Made by a program: the position numbers and the translations under genes. The notes below the pieces were generated by a model, which worked only from the letters and a program-made list of their open reading frames with translations, searched no databases and had not been told where the DNA came from. From contig OX637339.1 in the NCBI GenBank assembly GCA_951799405.1, forward strand, positions 15,314,001 through 15,378,000: 64,000 bases of DNA, in the 5' to 3' direction. This DNA comes from Agapetus fuscipes. Its lineage: Eukaryota; Arthropoda; Insecta; Trichoptera; Glossosomatidae. Shown piece after piece: positions 58,591 to 64,000 of the stretch; within the stretch, counting starts at the first letter, position 1; every line of letters starts with the position of its first letter.

Positions 58591-58914
58591 TTCAACTCGT
58601 AAAGTAAAAATAACAACCACGTTTTTTCTTCACGAGTTATCAAGACAACAACTAGCAAATTTAAAAATTAAAAATTGATTCTAGAGCAATGTTAGAAGGA
58701 GGGAAGCTATTGTGATGTGAGGGAAGGGGTAAACATAATATTTAAAAACTACAAAAGGTTTATAGGAGTTTTTTTTTAAAAAGGAGTATGATTTGAGGAT
58801 ATATCCTCGATTTCCGAAAAGTCTTTCTGAATATTTCGGTAGCTTGATTAGTTCTACGACTTCTAAGGTTTCATTTTCTACCGACATTAAAACTTGAACT
58901 GGGCTCAGGAAAAT

Positions 58915-59225
58915 AATGTAATGAGATGGTGTGGACATGCAGAAAGAATGAATGATTAAAGACTTACAAAGCATGTACACAGAGGAAATGTGAAAGGAAA
59001 AAGAGGAAAGGGAAGACCGAAAAAAGTATGGTTGGATCAGATTGGGGAAATTATTAAAGAATGGGATATACAAAGCGAATTTAAAAGAAGGAAATGTATG
59101 AAAAATGTAATGGATATGAATGAACTGAAAGAGTTATACAAGCATAGGAAAAAATGGAGACAAAGCTGCAAAGGCTTTGGACACTCCTAGCGGAATGGTG
59201 ATAGAGTAATAGTTACAGTTACAGG
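58915..59225 (+). pseudogene. RTE-B LINE C-terminal fragment
   Basis: RWCGHAERMND, then a stop, then GKGRPKKVWLDQIGEIIKE, KHRKKWRQSCKGFGHS and the stop. Tail ATAGTTACAGTTACAGG. One in-frame stop near 58958. Confidence 0.8.
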
Positions 59226-59515
59226 ATCTTGGTCTCTATATTAAGCACCAATTTTCAAACAAGACCCTGTAGCAGTAAGGATGATTTTTTCAACACTTTC
59301 TTTGCTGGTTTTTGAAATTTTATAACTATGTTGTTTATCACATATATTACATGTATAACTGTTTGTTTGTCTAATTAAAAAATAATAAAAAAAACACAGT
59401 AAAGAACAGATTTAAACTTTAAATCATGTTTTTTTGTACTCGGACGGGAATCGAGCCCACTACTTTTCGATTACGAGTCTAAATAATGAAACACTAGACT
59501 ACTGTTCTGTCTGAT
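59225..59515 (-). mobile_element. SINE-2, diverged full-length copy
   Basis: The head on minus is GACAGAACAGTAGTCTAGTG, B-box-like GGGCTCGATTCCC. The body ends near AACCAAGATCCTG-like sequence; the tail abuts the RTE-B tail. Confidence 0.65.
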
Positions 59516-59565
59516 GCTATAAAAAAACACCAAATATGATTCAAATAATATATATCTGTTTGTAT

Positions 59566-59645
59566 TGTAACTGTAACTCAAACTCTGTCATCATTCCCAT
59601 AAGGGTAGACGGAGCTTTTGCAGAGTTGCCTCCATTTCTTCCTTC
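59566..59645 (-). pseudogene. RTE-B 3' end scrap
   Basis: The minus strand carries AAATGGAGGCAACTCTGCAA, a decayed stop region, and AGTTACAGTTACAATACAA as tail. Confidence 0.65.
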
Positions 59646-59649
59646 AGGA

Positions 59650-60295
59650 TTCTATACCGCATTTAAATCGCGTACGTTCTGCGCGAGGTGATAGCCAGTA
59701 GACCACAACAGGTAACATATGCAGATAATTAACTAAATAAATCGATTCCAGCCCGACCGCGAATAGGTGCCTGCAATAATGGGATTCGTGACTGTACTCC
59801 TTTTCGCTTGTACCACCTTTCGTCAGCCACAAACTGACATTCATGAGTGTCACTTTTGCATGAATTGCCATTCACGCAAGCGCGTTGCTGAATCTTCCAT
59901 GATTCTCGCAAAATGGTGATGAACGGCCACTCGAAAAATAGCAGAAGGTTAAGAAGACTCAGACTGTGAAATGGGGAATGATACGGCTGAGCTTTTACAA
60001 GTTTTACAAGTCTCTTTCATCAGAGTTAAAATACCATGATGCTTTTGAGCCTCGCTCAACTTCCGCTTTCTGGTGACACGGCATATTATACAGAGCCAGT
60101 GGGTTTTTTACTTCAGCCCGCCGAATCCCAAATCCACCTCATTATCGAGTATGGCAGTCATCTCTGGTCTGGTATGTCTTGCAAAGCAAGGTAGTGAGAT
60201 TGATCAATGATCCTTCTCTGACATCCGATCTGCAGCCGCTTCGGCACAGAAGAAAAGTTGGAATGCTCAGTCTTTTTTTACCGATCTTACAATGG
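59650..60295. other. No recognised gene
   Basis: Moderate GC; short frames without domains. Confidence 0.4.
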
Positions 60296-60299
60296 AGTT

Positions 60300-60395
60300 T
60301 GTTCTAATGAATGCTGGGAATTGATTTTGAAAATATTAAAAACAACTGTCACATTAGCTCAGATTGTGTAGAATTTGATTTTAGAGACAATCTCA
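60300..60395 (+). repeat. F repeat, left part (right part 61173-61225)
   Basis: It matches 50830-50945, breaks at GACAATCTCATT, and resumes after the RTE-B as AAAAGGTCATATTTGAATC to AAATAAGCACTG. Confidence 0.7.
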
Positions 60396-61172
60396 TTTTG
60401 TCTTGTCTTGTATCCTGCCGCCTTTCCTCTAGGGGTGGCCAGTACCTCCACACAAGTGCCTCCACTTGACTCTGTCCTTGCATACTTCTTTCATCTCATC
60501 TAATTTCATCACTCTTTTCATGCATGCTCTTCTCTTGTTTCCACTCTGTAGATTCCATTCATTCGCAATCTCATTTATCTGATCAATCCATTGTTTCCTA
60601 GGTCTTCCCCTTCCACGCTTACCTGTTACATTCCCTTTATACACTCTTTTTGTCAGTCGGTCTTCATTCATCCTTTCAATATGTCCAAACCATCGCATCA
60701 CACTTCTTTGAACTTTCACTTTCACGCTTTCTTTTACTCCGCATTCATTTAGAACCCATTCGTTTCTCACTCTATCTTTCAGTGTTTTTCCTGTCATACT
60801 TCTCAGATGGGCCATTTCTACGGTGCATACCTTATTTACTTCTCTTTCATTCAACGTCCATGACTCGCTTCCATACATCAGGGTCGGCAACAAAATACAA
60901 TTGTGTACCGCCATTTTCATTTTCTTTGGTATCCTTTTATTCTTCGCTATTCTACCAAACGCTCCTATCACGCATCTTCCTTTGCTGGCACGCTTCTCTA
61001 ATTCTTTCGTCATCTTACCATTCGCCTCAAACTTACTTCCTAAATAGTCAAACTCATTCACTACTTCAACTTTTATTCCATTCAAATTAATTGTAAGTTC
61101 CTCACATACTTCATTCCTGTCAAAAACTAATACTTTTGTCTTATTCGCATTTACTTTCAAGCTATTCATTAA
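60396..61172 (-). mobile_element. RTE-B LINE, 5'-truncated, open coding end
   Basis: This is a clean insertion into an F repeat. On the minus strand it starts ATGAATAGCTTGAAAGTAAA, codes to 60429, and ends with a 15-base UTR and AGGATACAAGACAAGACAAA. CATT at both junctions may be the target duplication. Confidence 0.85.
60429..61169 (-). CDS. RTE-clade reverse transcriptase C-terminal part
   Basis: 246 codons are open. The fragment begins just after the RT catalytic motif, at NSLKVNANKTKVLVF, equivalent to residue ~596 of the RTE-A protein. It contains EFDYLGSKFEANGKMTKEL, LPTLMYGSESWTL, RWFGHIERMNEDRL, GRGRPRKQWIDQI and the GGTGHP end. No catalytic YADD, so it has no enzyme activity. The absence of stops shows a recent insertion. 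RTE-B differs from RTE-A by ending GTGHP rather than ...NAGG and by a much shorter 3' UTR. Confidence 0.8.
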   Translation of the reverse strand: MNSLKVNANKTKVLVFDRNEVCEELTINLNGIKVEVVNEFDYLGSKFEANGKMTKELEKRASKGRCVIGAFGRIAKNKRIPKKMKMAVHNCILLPTLMYGSESWTLNEREVNKVCTVEMAHLRSMTGKTLKDRVRNEWVLNECGVKESVKVKVQRSVMRWFGHIERMNEDRLTKRVYKGNVTGKRGRGRPRKQWIDQINEIANEWNLQSGNKRRACMKRVMKLDEMKEVCKDRVKWRHLCGGTGHP

Positions 61173-61669
61173 AAGGTCATATTTGAATCAAATGGTTGAT
61201 AAGCTAAATAAGCACTGTGGGGGGAAATATAGTGGCATTAATAAAGAAGAATAGGGAGTAAAATGAGAGTGCATGTCCTGTTTTGAGCTGCGAAAAATAA
61301 GGAGATGTATTCCATATTATCATCGACATTGAAGGACCTGACAAAACGTTGTAACAAGAATAAGAGAGATTTTCTTGTCCCTTTTTATTGAACACGACTT
61401 CTAGGTTATTGTTGTTGCAGACTCACGCAGAAATGCCACGCAAGAATGCATGTTTGTAGGTGGTTTTACGTAGAGTGGAACTGGCATGTCATTGGCTAGG
61501 TACCCAGTCGTTACTAGAAGACAATTTAGAAGGAAATGGAGATGGGAAGAAGAGAAAAAACAAGAAATGGCTTCCTAAGCTCCGGTCGGAAATTCTAGAT
61601 AATGTCTCCAATGTTTTAGAATCTAGATATTAGTACACAGGTAGCATTTTTTTTCAAGGCATAGTATTC

Positions 61670-61779
61670 CTTGACTTATAGGTTGGTACGAGGCTGACCA
61701 CCCATACTGTAAAATATGGTTCAATTTGCCAATGTCACCTCTGTTTCAGGGAAGGTCGGCAAAAGTTGCAGGGCTTATG
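61670..61779 (+). repeat. A-tail repeat, first half
   Basis: ATTCCTTGACTTATAGGTTG to GCAGGGCTTATGT. Cut at the same place as the Jockey insertion point in 7509, here by a SINE-1 head. Confidence 0.7.
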
Positions 61780-61781
61780 TA

Positions 61782-61893
61782 CGAAATGGGAAATCATTTC
61801 TGACACTCTCGGTGGGATTCGAACCCGAGCTCTCGGCATGGAGAGCATACCAACTGAGTTATCGACCGGACACCAACTAAGCTATTGACCAGA
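61782..61893 (-). repeat. SINE-1 head fragment
   Basis: CGGTCGATAACTCAGTTGGT on minus, B-box GGGTTCGAATCCC, then GAAATGATTTCCCATTTCG at the break. A second GGTCAATAGCTTAGTTGGTG lies just upstream, a partial duplication of the A-box end. Confidence 0.65.
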
Positions 61894-61902
61894 CATTCAT
61901 TG

Positions 61903-62290
61903 TCTTGTCTTGTCTTGTATCCTGCCGCCATTCCTCTAGGGGTGGCCGGTACCTCCACACAATTAGTGCCTCCACTTGACTCTGTCCTTGCATACTTCTT
62001 TCATCTCATCTAGTTTCATCACTCTTTTCATGCACACTCTTCTCTTGTTTACACTTTTTGAATTCCATTCATTCGCAATCTCACTAATCTGATCAATCCA
62101 TTATTTCCTAGGTCTTCCCCCCTTCCACGCTTACCTATTAGCTAAGGAAATGCCCTTTAAACACTTTTTTTGTCAGTCAGTCTTCATTCATCAGCTTTCA
62201 ATATGTCCAAACCATCGCATCCCACTTCTTTGAACTTTCACTTTCACGCTTTCTTTTACTCCACATTGATTCCGAACCCATTCGTTTTTG
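61903..62290 (-). pseudogene. RTE-B LINE 3' fragment, frameshifted
   Basis: The minus strand is close to 60410-60775 with small indels (for example an extra C in CTTCCCCCCTTCC and an insert near 62145). Tail is (AAGAC)n at 61903-61918. Confidence 0.8.
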
Positions 62291-62294
62291 ATTT

Positions 62295-63120
62295 TGTGAC
62301 CGAATTTCATTTTTACGAGCTCTATTTGTTTTTACATTTTTATATATTTTACACGAGTATGATATTATCATGAACGGCAAAAAAATTCGCAGAAAAAAAA
62401 TCGATAAACGTCTACCTTTAATAAATATAAAATACAACATAAATAAAATATCCATACATTCTTTTAAAATGGCCAGGGGCGGATTCATAAATCAATTTAG
62501 CAAATAAAAAAAAATTGCACGCAAAAAAAATCCCATACATTTTTGATGTCGAATTTAATCAAGGGTTTTTTTTCTCATTTCGCATTCGACCCCAGAGCAA
62601 AATAAATTGTTTCCTACGTACATACTCCAAGTATGGAAAAATTAAAGCAAAAAAAAAAAAACAGAACTCAAATGCGGACCTATGTACGCAAGGTTTGTTT
62701 AGTCTGGGATGATATTTTGCGTGATTTTCCGGAATTAACCAGGATCCCCGGGATTCATGCAACTATAAATCTGGTCTATGGTTAAGTTTGTAACACGCTT
62801 GTGTTCAAAGCATGGGGTTTAGGGTTCGAACCCCATTCACTGGCGTCAAACATTATTTCCCGTTTCTGTTTTTTTTTTAAATTCCGTTAAGGTTTACTTA
62901 TTTTACGTTTTTAGTTTACGTTTTTTAAGTTGTCGCAAAAACTGAAAACTTGCTCCCTCGAAAACAGGGAAATTTATGGTTCCAGTGATATGGTTGGCGT
63001 GAGGTTAATCTATTTTTCTATTAAATAAATACGAGTCGTTTGCCAGTTGCATTTAGAGCATGGTAATTGCAAATGCTTGTATTATTAACGGGATTTGCAG
63101 CGAAAATTGCAATGTATTTT
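62295..63120. other. No recognised gene; one tRNA-like scrap
   Basis: 62805-62870 has GGGTTCGAACCCC (B-box) followed by CATTATTTCCCGTTTCTG, which resembles the SINE-1 head/body junction. Remaining DNA is AT-rich. Confidence 0.4.
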
Positions 63121-63126
63121 TAAGAA

Positions 63127-63420
63127 CTTTTGACCAGTCCGTGGTCTAGAGTTTAACGCTTCGGACTCATTGAGATTGTTGTAGATTCAATTTCTAGTGA
63201 AGCAAAATTGAATTTCATTTGTATTCATGTATAGTTTTGCTGGGTTAAGAATCTATCTGCGTTTAACAAAAAAAAAGAAGCTTACCACATAAAAGGTTCA
63301 TCCAAGATAACAGCAACACTATCTTCCTTGAAAATTACATCAACGACCAAGCTCACAGAAGGCTCTTAAATTTATTATTCACACGAAAACAACTCTCGCT
63401 TAATAAATTATCCACATGTT
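63127..63420 (+). mobile_element. SINE-2, diverged full-length copy
   Basis: ACCAGTCCGTGGTCTAG head, decayed B-box, TTTTGCTGGGTTAAG, AACAGCAACACTATCTTCC, AACGACCAAGCTCACAGAAG and TTAATAAATTATCC end. Confidence 0.7.
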
Positions 63421-63442
63421 TATTTCTTTCATTAGATTTAAA

Positions 63443-63693
63443 CTATAATCTATAATCTAAGTTGCAAGGATATATTCATTCATAGCTCTCAGATGTATGC
63501 CCACAAACAAACACGTGTAGTTCGCGCTTAAAAATGCTGATTGTGTACTTACAAATAAAATCCAAACCTCAAATGAACATAAGCCCTGCAACTCTTGCCG
63601 ACATTCCCTGAAACGGGGGTGACATTGGCAAAGTGAACCATTTTTTACAGTATGGGTGGTCAGCCTCATACCAACCTATAAGTCAAGGAATAC
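63443..63693 (-). repeat. A-tail repeat, complete
   Basis: CTATAATCTATAATCTAAGT tail to CCAACCTATAAGTCAAGGAA head, all landmarks present. Ends abruptly at AGGAATAC with no RTE coding sequence. Confidence 0.85.
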
Positions 63694-63699
63694 GAGAAA

Positions 63700-64000
63700 T
63701 AAGTAACATTTAAGTATAAAAAATAAAAATAAAAGTAAAATTATTCATACATGAGCTTTGTACAAAAAATGTATATTTAATTTTATTCAAACTCTTTCTC
63801 GTGATTCCCCGGTATTTAAAGTGGCTAACCCGGGATTCAAAGCAGTTGTACTCCCTTAAGCGTAGGGAGTAACGCAGGGCAACGTACCCATTCGGTACGG
63901 AGCGTAGTCGCAGACTCTGTCCATTAATCCAAGTGTCGTTTTTTAATTGGAAGTTCTCGAAGAGGATTTATGCACTAAACCAGATATGTATTTTTTTTAA
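63700..64000. other. No recognised gene
   Basis: Nothing identifiable to the window end. Confidence 0.4.

Noticed and set aside
61869..61893. Second SINE-1 insertion
   Set aside because: Only ~20 bases of A-box sequence; more likely a local partial duplication of the adjacent head.

Overview
The window looks like repeat-rich intergenic (or long-intron) DNA of an invertebrate, most likely an arthropod and probably an insect. The grounds are AT-rich sequence, a Jockey/CR1-type LINE with a poly(A) tail, RTE-clade LINEs with microsatellite tails, several tRNA-derived SINE families, a ZBED-type hAT fragment and hammerhead-like motifs of the kind known from Penelope-like retroelements. I found no convincing host protein gene, rRNA gene, functional tRNA gene or CRISPR array. 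Almost every recognisable protein fragment is a transposon reading frame. Family labels used here (RTE-A, RTE-B, SINE-1/2/3, LTR-alpha/beta, F repeat, A-tail) are my own and rest on copy-to-copy comparison inside this window.

Three long elements stand out. (1) 7510-11341: a Jockey/CR1-group LINE with an ORF1 remnant and an uninterrupted ORF2 (endonuclease + reverse transcriptase) joined by an ATGA overlap, ending in about 60 A. It sits inside an older A-tail repeat. (2) 15466-18357, minus strand: an RTE-A LINE, 5'-truncated inside the endonuclease domain but with an open 838-codon frame. Its 3' UTR is the source, or a relative, of the commonest repeat in the window. (3) 13736-14724: a hAT relic with perfect 15-bp terminal repeats and a perfect 8-bp target duplication.

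Around these lie about 40 copies or fragments of the roughly 250-bp A-tail repeat (the RTE-A 3' UTR, often ending in AGATT-type repeats), about ten RTE-B fragments that all keep the C-terminal end of the protein but carry different short tandem tails, about 17 SINE-1, about 18 SINE-2 and three SINE-3 copies, two LTR-like families, two fold-back MITE-like elements, one 270-bp near-perfect palindrome, and remnants of other LINEs. Elements are heavily nested (SINE-3 in A-tail, RTE-B in A-tail, RTE-B in F repeat, SINE-1 in A-tail, Jockey in A-tail, Jockey tail in SINE-2), so relative ages can be read from the sequence.

The most interesting signals are hammerhead-ribozyme-like motifs at 37588-37620, 33214-33266 and, in degenerate form, 6147-6189, 34100-34140 and 14817-14850. 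They share the order CTGANGA, helix II, GAAA, a very short self-complementary helix III, then U-H, and one of them lies in the arms of the large palindrome. Also notable are a recurrent SINE-2/SINE-1 composite and the apparent habit of RTE-A tails to land next to one another. Coordinates of repeat edges are generally good to about 5-15 bases; identities to named families were not tested by search.
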